Source: Thioalkalivibrio thiocyanodenitrificans ARhD 1 (GTDB lineage: Bacteria > Pseudomonadota > Gammaproteobacteria > Ectothiorhodospirales > Ectothiorhodospiraceae). Taken from it: DNA of 64,000 nt. A program made the translations under genes and the position numbers. Positions 26,637-36,640 of the stretch are shown piece after piece. Every line of letters begins with the position of its first letter. Positions within the stretch are counted from its first letter, which is position 1. The stretch is from positions 3,163,407-3,227,406 of the forward strand of contig NZ_KB900536.1 of assembly GCF_000378965.1 (NCBI RefSeq), read 5' to 3'. Under the pieces are notes generated by a model. The model worked only from the letters and a program-made list of their open reading frames with translations, did no database searches and was not told the origin of the DNA.

Positions 26637-27233
26637 TCAGCCTTCCGCTTCGACCGGGTTGGATTCGAACTCGGCGCGCACGGCGGGGCGGGTCAGCTTC
26701 CATGCCACCCAGGAAAACAGCGCTGTGAGCGCGGTGGCCGTGATGATCAGCGCCCCGAGCAGCCCCACCAGACCGGCCATCGGCTGATCGGGATCGACGG
26801 CTGCTGCCGCGGCCTCATCCGGGAGCAGGGCGAAGGCCAGGGGCGTCACCGCGGCGCCGCCCACGGTCGCCACGAAACCGAAGGCCATCAGGGCAAGAAA
26901 GGCCCGGCGGGCCCAGTGGCGGCGCCGCAGCAGCGCGACGGCCAGCCACAGGGTGAGCAGACCGCCGGCCATCAGGAGTCCCATGAGGGCATGCCCGCGC
27001 TCGAGTACCCAGGCGACGCCCGCGATCAATCCGCCTGCCCCCCGGTCGGCGACGGCCACCGAGGGCACTTCTCCGGACAGGAGCCGCGCGCCCACGAACA
27101 CCAGGGTTGCCACGGAGGCCAGAATGAAAACCCAAGCCAGCCCGGTGACCGCCCCGGAGCGCCCCCGCGCGGGTTCAGAGGGCAGCGGGGCCGTGGGTCG
27201 ATGCGCGTGCACGTCCATATCCGAGTCAATCAT
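26637..27233 (-). CDS. Unknown four-helix membrane protein in the nor operon
   Basis: 198 residues with four hydrophobic segments (about 30-50, 75-100, 110-135, 150-175). A polar N-terminus with His (MDVHAHRP) precedes. I recognise no domain. It overlaps the upstream gene by 8 bases and ends 3 bases before NorE, so the four genes form one transcript. A role with NO reductase is inferred from context only. Confidence 0.75.
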   Translation of the reverse strand: MIDSDMDVHAHRPTAPLPSEPARGRSGAVTGLAWVFILASVATLVFVGARLLSGEVPSVAVADRGAGGLIAGVAWVLERGHALMGLLMAGGLLTLWLAVALLRRRHWARRAFLALMAFGFVATVGGAAVTPLAFALLPDEAAAAAVDPDQPMAGLVGLLGALIITATALTALFSWVAWKLTRPAVRAEFESNPVEAEG

Positions 27234-27636
27234 TCAGGGTGACCCGTGCCCCGCCGAACCACAGGCTGCGTGGTTCCTCGATGGGGCGGTTGTCCATCAG
27301 GCGGTGTATACCCACGCCGCAGCGGCCGATGGCCCAGACCACCCAGGCGGTGATAATCAGGTAGCCGGACAGGTTCCAGGCCAGCAGCAGCCCGACGGTC
27401 AGCGCCGGCAGCCCCAGCCAGAAGGTGCGGATCTGGAACAGCAGGTGGCTGTCCACCCATGCGCCGACCCGGCCGCGCTTCAGGTGTGCGATCAGCACCC
27501 CGATGAACGCGGTGAACACCATCATGATGCCGCCCAGAAAGAGGATGTAAACGGTCATGGCGACGCCCTTTCCCCGCAGGCGCTCTGCCATGCTGGTGTC
27601 GGGTGCTTCGCTGTCGGCTGTGCGTGCGGCTTGCAT
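27226..27636 (-). CDS. Membrane protein, DUF4870-like
   Basis: 136 residues (start at ATG 27636, with a GAGG upstream; an earlier ATG at 27705 is possible). About three membrane helices and the segment HLLFQIRTFWLGLPALT followed by RCGVGIHRLMDNRPIEEP, resembling DUF4870-type small membrane proteins. First gene of the minus-strand nor-accessory operon. An FNR-like box with class II spacing lies upstream (27746-27759). Confidence 0.7.
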   Translation of the reverse strand: MQAARTADSEAPDTSMAERLRGKGVAMTVYILFLGGIMMVFTAFIGVLIAHLKRGRVGAWVDSHLLFQIRTFWLGLPALTVGLLLAWNLSGYLIITAWVVWAIGRCGVGIHRLMDNRPIEEPRSLWFGGARVTLND

Positions 27637-27745
27637 AGGGACTGACCTCGCTCGGACGACTGGGTGTGGGGCGTGAGGGCCGATCACGCTGAAAACATAG
27701 CCCATGAATACATCTTAAGTATGGCAGGGGCAAGCCCGTTGGGAA

Positions 27746-27759
27746 TTGTCCGGGATCAA
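27746..27759 (-). promoter_or_regulatory. FNR/DNR-like box for the norE/norF operon
   Basis: On the minus strand TTGATCCCGGACAA, a full left half TTGAT and a three-of-five right half. After exactly 22 bases comes CATACT, the position expected for a -10 at a class II FNR promoter. The box overlaps the stop codon of the upstream unknown gene (27756). Confidence 0.55.
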
Positions 27760-28676
27760 GGCCACGCCGGTTCCTCGCCACGCGCCTGCAGGGCCACCTG
27801 GTTTTCGTACTCACGCAGTTTTTGTGCCAGGTAGGTGTCCCGATCCATTTCCCGGAGCTGCTCCGGATGGCGTTCGGTGAGGTCGAACCAATGGGCCAGA
27901 CGTATCTCCAGCCGGTCGTGGTCGGGCTCGCGCAGATAGGCCTTGAGGGCAAAATAGAAGCGCACGGTGTTGCGTTCGATCATGCCGCGTATCCCGTCCA
28001 CGTGGACCGGTCTGCCCTCCGGATCCCGGTCCACTATGGTGAACCCGATGCGGTCCCGGCCGCCGAACGCAAAGTACAGGCCCATGGCCATCCGGGCCAG
28101 CGCCCCGTAGCCGACGGTGTAATGCAAGTGCAGAAGACTCCGGTTTTCATCCAGTGGGACCGCCTGCAGGTCCAGGCGGACATCCCGGATGCCCTGGGGT
28201 CCCCGGTCGGCCTGTAATCGAACCGCCACAAGGCCTTCGCCCGCCTGGTCCCGGTAAAAGTCGAGGCGCATCTGCTCCACCACTTCCGCGTCCTGATAGC
28301 TCTTGCGGCCCATGTAGAGGGTCAAGCCGGGGCCGTCAGGCTCGTCCCCGTACACGCAGGCCTTGACGTTGAGATGCAGAAACAGGATGCCGCACCAGTC
28401 CTCCACGTTTCCCAGAGTGTCGGCAAGGGTCGCCAGCGGGGCATCCAGGATGGCATGGATGTCACCTCGGACCTCGCGCTCCCCTTCCGCGGAGGTCAGA
28501 TGGACCGGCTCGTGGAAGGGGCTTGCCGCGATGGCATCGAGGATCCCGGCCCGGTCGGCCCCCCCGGTGCCGGCCGATTGCCCTGCCCCTGCTGGCAGGA
28601 GCAGCAACAGGGTGATCAGGCCCGTGAGGTACGGGAGCAACGGATACCGATGTGTCACACTGTCGCTACCCTGCAT
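27756..28676 (-). CDS. Exported protein of unknown function
   Basis: About 306 residues. A signal peptide-like N-terminus (LLPYLTGLITLLLLLPAGAG) suggests export. The rest is a mixed alpha/beta protein with WCGILFLHLNVKACVY, in which two cysteines could form a disulfide, and a C-terminal helix KAYLREPDHDRLEIRLAHWFDLTERH. No domain recognised with confidence. Directly downstream of radA on the same strand, so probably co-transcribed. Start uncertain between 28676 and GTG 28688. Confidence 0.7.
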   Translation of the reverse strand: MQGSDSVTHRYPLLPYLTGLITLLLLLPAGAGQSAGTGGADRAGILDAIAASPFHEPVHLTSAEGEREVRGDIHAILDAPLATLADTLGNVEDWCGILFLHLNVKACVYGDEPDGPGLTLYMGRKSYQDAEVVEQMRLDFYRDQAGEGLVAVRLQADRGPQGIRDVRLDLQAVPLDENRSLLHLHYTVGYGALARMAMGLYFAFGGRDRIGFTIVDRDPEGRPVHVDGIRGMIERNTVRFYFALKAYLREPDHDRLEIRLAHWFDLTERHPEQLREMDRDTYLAQKLREYENQVALQARGEEPAWP

Positions 28677-28688
28677 TGCCTGTTCCAC

Positions 28689-30071
28689 CTACAGCGCGTC
28701 CAGCACCTGGGCCAGGCGAGAGACCGCCACCACCTCGATACCCTTGATGGATTTGCGCGGGGCATTGCCGGCGGGGACGATGGCGCGGGTGTAGCCGTGC
28801 TTTGCGGCTTCGCGCAGGCGTTCCTCGCCGTTGGGCACCGGCCGGATCTCGCCGGCCAGGCCCACCTCGCCGAAGATCACCAGCTCCCGCGGGAGCGGGC
28901 GATCCCGGAAGCTCGAAAGGGCGGCGGCCAGCATGGGCAGATCGGCGGCGGTCTCGGTCACGCGCACGCCGCCCACCACATTGACGAACACGTCCTGGTC
29001 GAACAGCGCGATACCGCCATGGCGGTGCAGCACCGCCAGCAGCATGGTGAGCCGGTTCTGTTCCAGGCCCACGGTGATGCGCCGGGGCTGGGAGGCGTGG
29101 CTCTCCGACACCAGGGCCTGTACCTCCACCAGCAGTGGGCGGGTGCCTTCGCGGGTGACCATCACCACGCTGCCGGGAACCGGGTCCTCGTGGCGGGAGA
29201 GGAAAATGGCGGACGGGTTGCTGACGGGCTTGAGGCCGGTGTCCGCCATGGCGAACACGCCCAGCTCGTTCACCGCGCCGAAGCGGTTCTTCACTGCGCG
29301 CAGGACCCGGTAGCGCCCGCCGGGATCGCCCTCGAAATAGAGCACCGTGTCCACCATGTGTTCCAGCACCCGGGGTCCGGCCAGCTGGCCCTCCTTGGTC
29401 ACGTGGCCGACGATGAACAGCGACGTGCCCGTCTGCTTGGCAAAGCGCACCAGTTGCGCGGCGGATTCGCGCACCTGGGCGACGGAGCCGGGGGCGGACT
29501 GCAGTTGCTCCGTGTACAGGGTCTGGATGGAATCCACCACCATGACGTCCGGGCGCGACTGCTGTGCATGCTGGAGGATGCGTTCGGCACAGGTTTCGGT
29601 GAGCAGCCGCAGGTCCTCGTAGGGCAGGCCCAGACGCCGGGCGCGCAGGCTCACCTGTTGAGGCGATTCCTCGCCGGTGACGTACAGTCCGGACAGCGCT
29701 GCGCTGTGTCCGCCCTTCGTACCTGTCAGGATGGCGAGAGACTGCAACAGCAGCGTGGACTTGCCGATGCCCGGGTCGCCGCCGATGAGCACCACGGAGC
29801 CGTGCACCAGTCCGCCGCCCAGCACCCGGTCCAGTTCCGAAAGCCCGGTAGCCGTGCGCGGCTCGGCCTCCACCACCACATCGCCCAGGCGGCGGATCTT
29901 CGCCGCTTCGCCCGCGTAGCCCGCAAAGCGTGCGCTCGTGGCGGCCTGTCCGTCCGACGCGACGGTTTCCTCGAGCGTATTCCAGGCGCCGCAGTCGGCG
30001 CACTGGCCGCCCCACTTGGGATGAACGGCGCCGCAGGCGGTGCAGTGAAACCGGGTCTTTGCTCGGGCCAT
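28689..30071 (-). CDS. radA: DNA repair protein RadA
   Basis: 460 residues. N-terminal zinc finger FHCTACGAVHPKWGGQCADC, then a RecA-like ATPase with GGDPGIGKSTLLLQ, the RadA signature KNRFG and a C-terminal Lon-like domain. It drives branch migration in recombination. ATG 30071 begins MARAKTRFHC; a TTG 6 bases upstream is weaker. The next gene upstream is the CNNM/CorC protein. Confidence 0.97.
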   Translation of the reverse strand: MARAKTRFHCTACGAVHPKWGGQCADCGAWNTLEETVASDGQAATSARFAGYAGEAAKIRRLGDVVVEAEPRTATGLSELDRVLGGGLVHGSVVLIGGDPGIGKSTLLLQSLAILTGTKGGHSAALSGLYVTGEESPQQVSLRARRLGLPYEDLRLLTETCAERILQHAQQSRPDVMVVDSIQTLYTEQLQSAPGSVAQVRESAAQLVRFAKQTGTSLFIVGHVTKEGQLAGPRVLEHMVDTVLYFEGDPGGRYRVLRAVKNRFGAVNELGVFAMADTGLKPVSNPSAIFLSRHEDPVPGSVVMVTREGTRPLLVEVQALVSESHASQPRRITVGLEQNRLTMLLAVLHRHGGIALFDQDVFVNVVGGVRVTETAADLPMLAAALSSFRDRPLPRELVIFGEVGLAGEIRPVPNGEERLREAAKHGYTRAIVPAGNAPRKSIKGIEVVAVSRLAQVLDAL

Positions 30072-30077
30072 GGGCAA

Positions 30078-31370
30078 TCAGGGACCGCTCTGTCTGTCAA
30101 TGGAGGCCACGGAGGTCAGGCGCCGGCCGATGCGCGCGGCCTTCACTGCGTTGTTTTTCACCTGCACGATCTCGATGGGGTAGCCGTCGATGAGTACGCT
30201 GGTGCTGGCCTCGGGGATGGTCTCCAGGTGCTCGATGATCAGTCCGTTCAGCGTGCGGGGGCCGTCGAGCCGGAAGTGGGCGCCGATCATGCGGTTGAGT
30301 TCCCGGAGATGCACACCGCCGTCCACCACCCAGCTGCCGTCCTCCTGGGGCATGACGTCCGGGGACAATGCCGCAGGGTCGGTGGTGAACTCGCCGACGA
30401 TCTCTTCGAGCAGGTCCTCCAGGGTGACGAGCCCCTGGATGTCCCCGTACTCGTCCACCACCAGCCCGATGCGCCGGCGCTCGCGCTGAAAGTTCAGCAG
30501 CTGGCGGTTCAGCGCCGTGCCCTCGGGAATGAAGTAGGCGTCGCGCAGGTTCTCGCGCAGGGTCTCCCGATTGAGCTCGCCCTGGTAGATCAGGGGCAGC
30601 ACGTTGCGCACATGGATAAAGCCCTGTATCTGATCGATGTTGCCGTGATAGACAGGCATGCGCGTGTAGCTGCCCATGAAGAGCTGCTGCTCGATGTCGT
30701 CCCAGTCGTCCTCCAGATCGAGACCCTGGATCTCGTGGCGCGGCACCATGATGTCCTCCACCGTGGCCTTTTCCAGGTCCAGGATGTTGATCAGCATCTT
30801 CTGGTGCTTGCCGGGGATCAGGCTGCCGGCCTCGTTGACCACGCTGCGCAGTTCATCGGAACTGAGGGCATGATGGTCGATATCCCGGGTGCGCACGCCC
30901 AGGGCCCTGAGCAGGCCGTTGGCGATCAGGTTGATGACCCAGACCAGCGGATACAGGAGACGCAGCAGGGGGGTGTAGATCCGGGCGGCCGGGTAGGCGA
31001 AGCGCTCCGAATGCAGGGCGCCCAGGGTCTTGGGCGTGACCTCGGCGAACAGCAGCAGCGTCAGGGTCAGCAGCCCGGTGGCGATGGCGATGCCCACGTC
31101 GCCGTAGATGCGGTAACCCAGATAGGTGGCCAGCTGTGTGGCGAGAATATTGACGAAATTGTTGCCCAGCAGGATCAGGCCGATGAGCCGGTCGGGCTTT
31201 TCCAGCAGCCGCTGGGCCCGGCGTGCGCCCGGGTGTCCTGACTCGGCCATGTGCCGCATCCGGTAGCGGTTGAGCGCCATGAGCGCCGTTTCGGAGCCCG
31301 AGAAGAACGCCGAGCACGCCAGCAACGCGACCAGGACGACGAACAATGCCGTGAGGGGGATGTCAGCCAA
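30078..31370 (-). CDS. CNNM/CorC-type membrane protein with CBS domains
   Basis: 430 residues. An N-terminal CNNM (DUF21) membrane domain of about four helices (SGSETALMALN motif), a CBS pair (about 205-330, including MVPRHEIQGLDL and TRMPVYHGN) and a C-terminal CorC/HlyC transporter-associated domain (GVHLRELNRMIG). Such proteins (YfjD/CorB) affect Mg2+/Co2+ handling. The start appears to be TTG at 31370 (LADIPLTAL), so start confidence is lower. Confidence 0.9.
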   Translation of the reverse strand: MADIPLTALFVVLVALLACSAFFSGSETALMALNRYRMRHMAESGHPGARRAQRLLEKPDRLIGLILLGNNFVNILATQLATYLGYRIYGDVGIAIATGLLTLTLLLFAEVTPKTLGALHSERFAYPAARIYTPLLRLLYPLVWVINLIANGLLRALGVRTRDIDHHALSSDELRSVVNEAGSLIPGKHQKMLINILDLEKATVEDIMVPRHEIQGLDLEDDWDDIEQQLFMGSYTRMPVYHGNIDQIQGFIHVRNVLPLIYQGELNRETLRENLRDAYFIPEGTALNRQLLNFQRERRRIGLVVDEYGDIQGLVTLEDLLEEIVGEFTTDPAALSPDVMPQEDGSWVVDGGVHLRELNRMIGAHFRLDGPRTLNGLIIEHLETIPEASTSVLIDGYPIEIVQVKNNAVKAARIGRRLTSVASIDRQSGP

Positions 31371-31410
31371 GAAGGGGCCGGGGGCAATGGGCTAGGCGGT
31401 TCATTAGAGC

Positions 31411-31534
31411 GATTCAAGGTTCAAAGTTCAAGGTTCAAAGTTCAATGGGAAAGACCGCCCGGACAACGCGCTGTGCCCGGCAGGATCACCCCTGTGAACC
31501 TTGAACCTTGAACTTTGAACTTTGAACCTTGAGT
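31411..31534. repeat. Heptamer-based inverted repeat, family B copy 1
   Basis: The left arm 31411-31446 consists of TTCAAGG/TTCAAAG units and the right arm 31494-31534 is their reverse complement (CTTGAAC, TTTGAAC). The spacer between is about 47 bases. It lies between ypjD and the CNNM gene and ends six bases before the ypjD stop codon. Confidence 0.9.
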
Positions 31535-31539
31535 CGCCC

Positions 31540-32352
31540 CTATCGCCCCAGCATCAGTTCAAGCACAAGCTTGCTGCCGAAGTAGGCGAGTGCCAGTGCC
31601 AGGAATCCGCCCAGGGTCCAGCGAACGGCGATACGCCCGCGCCAGCCGAATCGCCAGCGGCCGAACAGTACGCCCGCAAATAGGCCCCAGGCGAAGATCG
31701 AGAGTACCGTCTTGTGGGCCACGTGCTGACCGAAGAGATCATCCAGGAAGATGAACCCGGTGATCAGGCTTGCGCTCAGGAACAGGAATCCCAACCCGAT
31801 GATCTGGAACAGGAGGCCTTCCATGATGGCCAGCGGCGGCAGGGCGCGGATAAACCCGCCGGGGTGATGGTGATGCAGGTGATGATTCTGTACCGCCAGG
31901 AGGATGGCCTGAATGGCGCCGATGGCCAGCAGGCTGTAGGCCAGCAGGGACAACAGGATATGGATCTGCAGCCCCGGGGGCAGGGTGGTGGCCGTGCCGG
32001 GTCCGCTGAACACAATCTCCAGAGCCAGGGCAACCGCCGCGAAGGGAAGCAGGACGATGCCCAGCAGTTCGAGCGGGTGGCGCAGACTCGCGACCAGCAG
32101 CAACAGGGCGATGAGCCAGGCCGCCAGGGACAGGGCATTGAAGAATCCCATATCGATGCCTGCGGCGGTAAATGCGTCCCCGTAGATGGCCACCGCATGG
32201 AGAACCACGGCCAATGCCCACCCCGTGAGCAGCGGGGCGCGCCAGACGGGCGTAGCGGCGCTGTAGGTGTCACCGTGCCAGAGCCGCCTGGCCAGCAGGG
32301 CGCTGCCGCTCAGATAGAGCAGGATGGCGATCAGTGCGAAAATCGTGGGCAT
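31540..32352 (-). CDS. ypjD: Cytochrome c assembly-type membrane protein YpjD
   Basis: 270 residues and eight hydrophobic segments. The CcsA/CcmC-like fold is indicated by LQIHILLSLLAYSLLAIGAIQAI and the His in GQHVAHKTVLSIFAWGLFAGVL. A His-rich loop HHLHHHH is notable. YpjD lies next to ffh in many gammaproteobacteria, as here (divergent from the MBL and ffh genes). Confidence 0.9.
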   Translation of the reverse strand: MPTIFALIAILLYLSGSALLARRLWHGDTYSAATPVWRAPLLTGWALAVVLHAVAIYGDAFTAAGIDMGFFNALSLAAWLIALLLLVASLRHPLELLGIVLLPFAAVALALEIVFSGPGTATTLPPGLQIHILLSLLAYSLLAIGAIQAILLAVQNHHLHHHHPGGFIRALPPLAIMEGLLFQIIGLGFLFLSASLITGFIFLDDLFGQHVAHKTVLSIFAWGLFAGVLFGRWRFGWRGRIAVRWTLGGFLALALAYFGSKLVLELMLGR

Positions 32353-32651
32353 GGGTGCGAGCGTTCCGGGTCAGCTTGGGATGATTGCACAGCCGGGTCC
32401 GCGGTTGAAGCCCGGCCGGCATATTCGCAACCGCTGTGCGCGGCGCGGCCCGCGGTGTGATTCCGGATCCGTGCTTCCTTGTCATATAGTACCCCGGAGC
32501 ATGGGCGACGCGCGTGCCGGTGCGGCGAGTGTCGAATCGCTCACAGTTGCCGGCGAGGATGGGGAAGGACGGGCGGTGCACGTGCTAGTGTACTCCATCA
32601 AAATCCCGGTGGCGGGATACAGGTGTCCTCTGCGCGAACGGGGAGTGGCTG

Positions 32652-33419
32652 ATGCAGATCGAGATCCTGGGTTGCAGCGGCGGTATCGGCGGGGCGCACC
32701 GCACCACGGCTGTGCGCGTGGATGACGACATCCTGCTGGATTGCGGCACCGGTGTAGGCGATCTGGACGAGGCCGCCCTTGCCCGTATCCGGCATGTGTT
32801 CCTGAGTCATCCCCACATGGACCATGTGGCCTGCCTGCCTCTGCTGGTGGACACCCTGTTCAATCAGTTGAAGGACAGTCCGCTGATCGTCCACGCCGTG
32901 CCCGGCTGCCTGGACATCCTTCGCAGCGACATCTTCAACTGGCGCATCTGGCCGGACTTTCTGGCGTTGCCCGATCCCGACCGTCCGGTGATGCGTTTCG
33001 AACCCATGGAGCCGGGCATGCGTCTGGAGGTGGACGGGCGGCGGATCGAGATGCTCCCGGTGCGGCACACGGTCCCCGCCGCCGGCTTTCGTATCGAGCA
33101 GGGCGGCGCGGCGTTCGCCTACAGCGGAGATTGCACCACCAACGATGAGCTCTGGGCTGCCCTCAATGCCCACGACCGGCTGGATCTGCTGATGGTGGAA
33201 TGCGCCTTCGGTGATGACGAGGAAGCCCTGGCCAGGCGTTCCGGGCACTATTGCCCGGGGCTTCTGGCGGCGGACCTGGAGAAGCTTGTCCACCGGCCGC
33301 GCATCGGCGTGACCCATTTCAAGCCCGGCGAGGAATCCCGGGTGCTGGAGGAACTCATGGCCCGGATGCCCGACCGGGAGCTGCATCGCCTCCGCAGCGG
33401 TGATGTTTTCCGGTTATAA
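32652..33419 (+). CDS. MBL-fold hydrolase with SHPHMDH motif
   Basis: 255 residues. Metal-binding motif SHPHMDH, then RHTVPAAGF, YSGDCTTNDE and the late GVTHFKPGEE, as in RNase Z/cyclic-nucleotide phosphodiesterase-like MBL proteins. Which substrate is used is not decided by sequence. GGGAG precedes ATG 32652. It lies just upstream of ffh (66 bases). Confidence 0.85.
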   Translation: MQIEILGCSGGIGGAHRTTAVRVDDDILLDCGTGVGDLDEAALARIRHVFLSHPHMDHVACLPLLVDTLFNQLKDSPLIVHAVPGCLDILRSDIFNWRIWPDFLALPDPDRPVMRFEPMEPGMRLEVDGRRIEMLPVRHTVPAAGFRIEQGGAAFAYSGDCTTNDELWAALNAHDRLDLLMVECAFGDDEEALARRSGHYCPGLLAADLEKLVHRPRIGVTHFKPGEESRVLEELMARMPDRELHRLRSGDVFRL

Positions 33420-33484
33420 TCGGCCGCTGATCCGAATCCCGTCCATGGCGGCCGCGGCGCGGACCGCCGACCCGGTACGATCCC

Positions 33485-34849
33485 ATGTTCGACAATCTCA
33501 CCGAGCGCCTGCAAGGCACCGTCAAGCGTCTGCGTGGCCAGGCGCGCATCACCGAGGACAACGTCCAGGAGACCCTGCGCGAGGTGCGCATGGCTCTGCT
33601 GGAGGCCGATGTGGCCCTGCCGGTCGTGCGGGAGTTCATCGCCCGCGTGAAGGAACGGGCCCTGGGCCGGGAGGTGCTGGGCAGCCTTACGCCGGGGCAG
33701 GCCCTGGTCAAGATCGTCAGCGACGAGCTGATCGCCGTCATGGGACAGGCCAACGAGGCCCTGCAGCTCAACGTGCAGCCGCCGGCGGTTGTGCTCCTGG
33801 CCGGCCTGCAGGGCTCGGGCAAGACCACCACAACCGCCAAGCTGGCGCGCCTGCTCAAGGAGCGCCACAAGAAGAATGTGGCGGTGGTCAGCTGTGACGT
33901 CTATCGTCCGGCGGCCATCCGGCAGCTGGAGACCCTGGCCGGCGAGGTGGGCGTGGGGTTCATGCCCAGCGCGGCAGGCGAGGACCCGGTGAGCATAGCC
34001 AGGCGTGCCCTGGAACAGGCCCGCAAGCAGTTTCTGGATGTGCTGATCGTCGACACCGCCGGCCGTCTGCACGTGGATGCGGACATGATGGCGGAGATTC
34101 AGCGTCTGCACACCGCCGTCTCGCCGGTGGAAACCCTGTTCGTGGTGGACAGCATGACGGGCCAGGATGCGGCCAATACCGCCAAGGCCTTCAACGACGC
34201 CCTGCCGCTCACCGGCGTCGTGCTCACCAAGGCCGATGGCGACGCCCGGGGCGGCGCGGCGCTGTCCGTGCGCCATATCACCGGCAAGCCCATCAAGTTT
34301 CTGGGCATGGGTGAGAAGACCGGCGCGCTGGAGCCCTTTCACCCGGAACGCGTGGCATCCAGGATCCTGGGCATGGGGGACGTGCTCAGCCTGGTGGAAG
34401 AGACCACACGGCAGGTGGACCAGACCAAGGCGGCCAAGCTCGCCCGGAAGCTCAAGACCGGCAAGGGCTTTAATCTGGAGGACCTGCGCGAGCAGCTCTC
34501 CCAGATGCAGAAGATGGGCGGCATGGCCTCGCTGATGGACAAGCTGCCGGGCATGGGTCAGATCCCGGAGGCCGCCAAGGGGCAGGCCAGCGACAGGGAG
34601 GTGGGCCGCATGATCGCCATCATCAACTCCATGACCCCGGGCGAGCGGCGCCATCCGGACCTGATCAAGGGCTCGCGCAAGCGCCGAATCGCCGCCGGCT
34701 CCGGGACCCAGGTCCAGGACGTGAACCGCCTGCTCAAGCAGCACATGCAGATGAGCAAGGCCATGAAGCAGTTCTCCAAGGGGGGCATGGGCAAGATGAT
34801 GCGCGCCATGAAGGGCCGCTTGCCCGGGGGTGGCGGACTGCCGTTCTAG
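33485..34849 (+). CDS. ffh: Signal recognition particle protein Ffh
   Basis: 454 residues. N-domain, then the GTPase with LQGSGKTTTTAKLA, DVYRPAAIRQL, DTAGRLHVD and TKADGDARGG, and a methionine-rich M domain (about 300-440) that binds 4.5S RNA and signal sequences. It carries nascent inner-membrane proteins to FtsY. Followed by repeats and then the rpsP operon. Confidence 0.98.
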   Translation: MFDNLTERLQGTVKRLRGQARITEDNVQETLREVRMALLEADVALPVVREFIARVKERALGREVLGSLTPGQALVKIVSDELIAVMGQANEALQLNVQPPAVVLLAGLQGSGKTTTTAKLARLLKERHKKNVAVVSCDVYRPAAIRQLETLAGEVGVGFMPSAAGEDPVSIARRALEQARKQFLDVLIVDTAGRLHVDADMMAEIQRLHTAVSPVETLFVVDSMTGQDAANTAKAFNDALPLTGVVLTKADGDARGGAALSVRHITGKPIKFLGMGEKTGALEPFHPERVASRILGMGDVLSLVEETTRQVDQTKAAKLARKLKTGKGFNLEDLREQLSQMQKMGGMASLMDKLPGMGQIPEAAKGQASDREVGRMIAIINSMTPGERRHPDLIKGSRKRRIAAGSGTQVQDVNRLLKQHMQMSKAMKQFSKGGMGKMMRAMKGRLPGGGGLPF

Positions 34850-34852
34850 ACG

Positions 34853-34977
34853 GATTCGGAATTCAAGATTCAAGATTCAAGATTCAAGACATCAATAGAT
34901 GAGAACCGGGGTACGGAGACCGGGTCTCCACGGTGGCCGGAGTTGTCCCCTCTTGTCGCGCGCATCTTGTATCTTGC
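34853..34977. repeat. Heptamer repeat, family B copy 2, degenerate inverse arm
   Basis: Left arm 34858-34889 has four tandem ATTCAAG units. The right side is degenerate: ATCTTGTATCTTG at 34964-34976. It lies four bases after the ffh stop codon. Between the arms no gene is visible. Confidence 0.8.
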
Positions 34978-35055
34978 CTCTCCAATCTGTATATTTGCGC
35001 GTTTCTCCGGGGGCCTGCGGCCCCGTGATTGTCAGACAATCCAAGGCAAAAACCG

Positions 35056-35310
35056 ATGGTAACGATTCGACTCGCCCGTGGCGGTGCCAAGAAGGTGCCC
35101 TTCTACCACATCGTGGTCACCGATTCCCGCCGCCCGCGGGACAGCGGTTACATCGAGCGGCTGGGCTATTTCAACCCCGTGGCCCGGGGCCAGGAAGTGC
35201 GTCTGCACCTGGACAGCGAGCGCATGGAGCACTGGCTCTCCAAGGGCGCCAGGACCTCCGAGCGCGCCGCCAAGCTGCTGGCTGAATTCAAGAAGCAGCA
35301 CCAGGCCTGA
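35056..35310 (+). CDS. rpsP: Ribosomal protein bS16
   Basis: 84 residues. [13 protein letters not shown] and the following [15 protein letters not shown] are the bS16 signature; IERLGYFNP also conserved. First gene of rpsP-rimM-trmD-rplS, about 150 bases downstream of the repeat that follows ffh. The real start is ATG 35056, not the upstream in-frame codon. Confidence 0.98.
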   Translation: MVTIRLARGGAKKVPFYHIVVTDSRRPRDSGYIERLGYFNPVARGQEVRLHLDSERMEHWLSKGARTSERAAKLLAEFKKQHQA

Positions 35311-35335
35311 GGCCTGGTCGGCGCGGACGCCCGGC

Positions 35336-35842
35336 ATGGAGCGCCGCCGCATCGTGCTGGGCCGGATCTCCGGCCTGTTTGGCGTCCAGGGCTGGGTCAA
35401 GGTGTTCTCCGATACCCGGCCCCGCGATGAGATTGCCCGCTACAGCTCCGTCCAGCTTGGCCAGAGCGGGCAGTGGCGGGAAGCCGGCGTCGAGGCCGGC
35501 AGGGCCCACGGAAAGGGTGTGATCATGAAGTTCCAGGGGTGTGATGACCGTGACGCGGCCGCCGCCCTGATCGGTCAGGAGATCGCCGTATGGCGTGACC
35601 AGTTGGCCGCGCTGCCGGACGGCGAGTACTACTGGGCCGATCTGCTGGGCCTGGAGGTAGTTACCGTGGACGGTGTGCACCTCGGCGTGGTGGGTGACAT
35701 GCTGGAAACCGGCGCCAACGACGTGATCGTGGTGAACGGCGACCGGGAACGACTGATCCCCTATGTGCCCGGCGACGTGGTGCGCAATGTGGATCTCGAG
35801 ACGCGGACCATCACGGTGGACTGGGATCCGGAGTTCCAGTAG
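35336..35842 (+). CDS. rimM: Ribosome maturation factor RimM
   Basis: 168 residues. Two beta-barrel domains: the N-terminal VLGRISGLFGVQGWVKVFSDTRP and the PRC-barrel WADLLGLEVVTVDG. It assists 30S head assembly and binds uS19. Its ATG lies 26 bases after the rpsP stop. Order as in other gammaproteobacteria. Confidence 0.96.
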   Translation: MERRRIVLGRISGLFGVQGWVKVFSDTRPRDEIARYSSVQLGQSGQWREAGVEAGRAHGKGVIMKFQGCDDRDAAAALIGQEIAVWRDQLAALPDGEYYWADLLGLEVVTVDGVHLGVVGDMLETGANDVIVVNGDRERLIPYVPGDVVRNVDLETRTITVDWDPEFQ

Positions 35843-35857
35843 CTCTCGCCAGGACAC

Positions 35858-36622
<765 letters not shown>

Positions 36623-36640
36623 CTGACAGGGGTTCAAACC

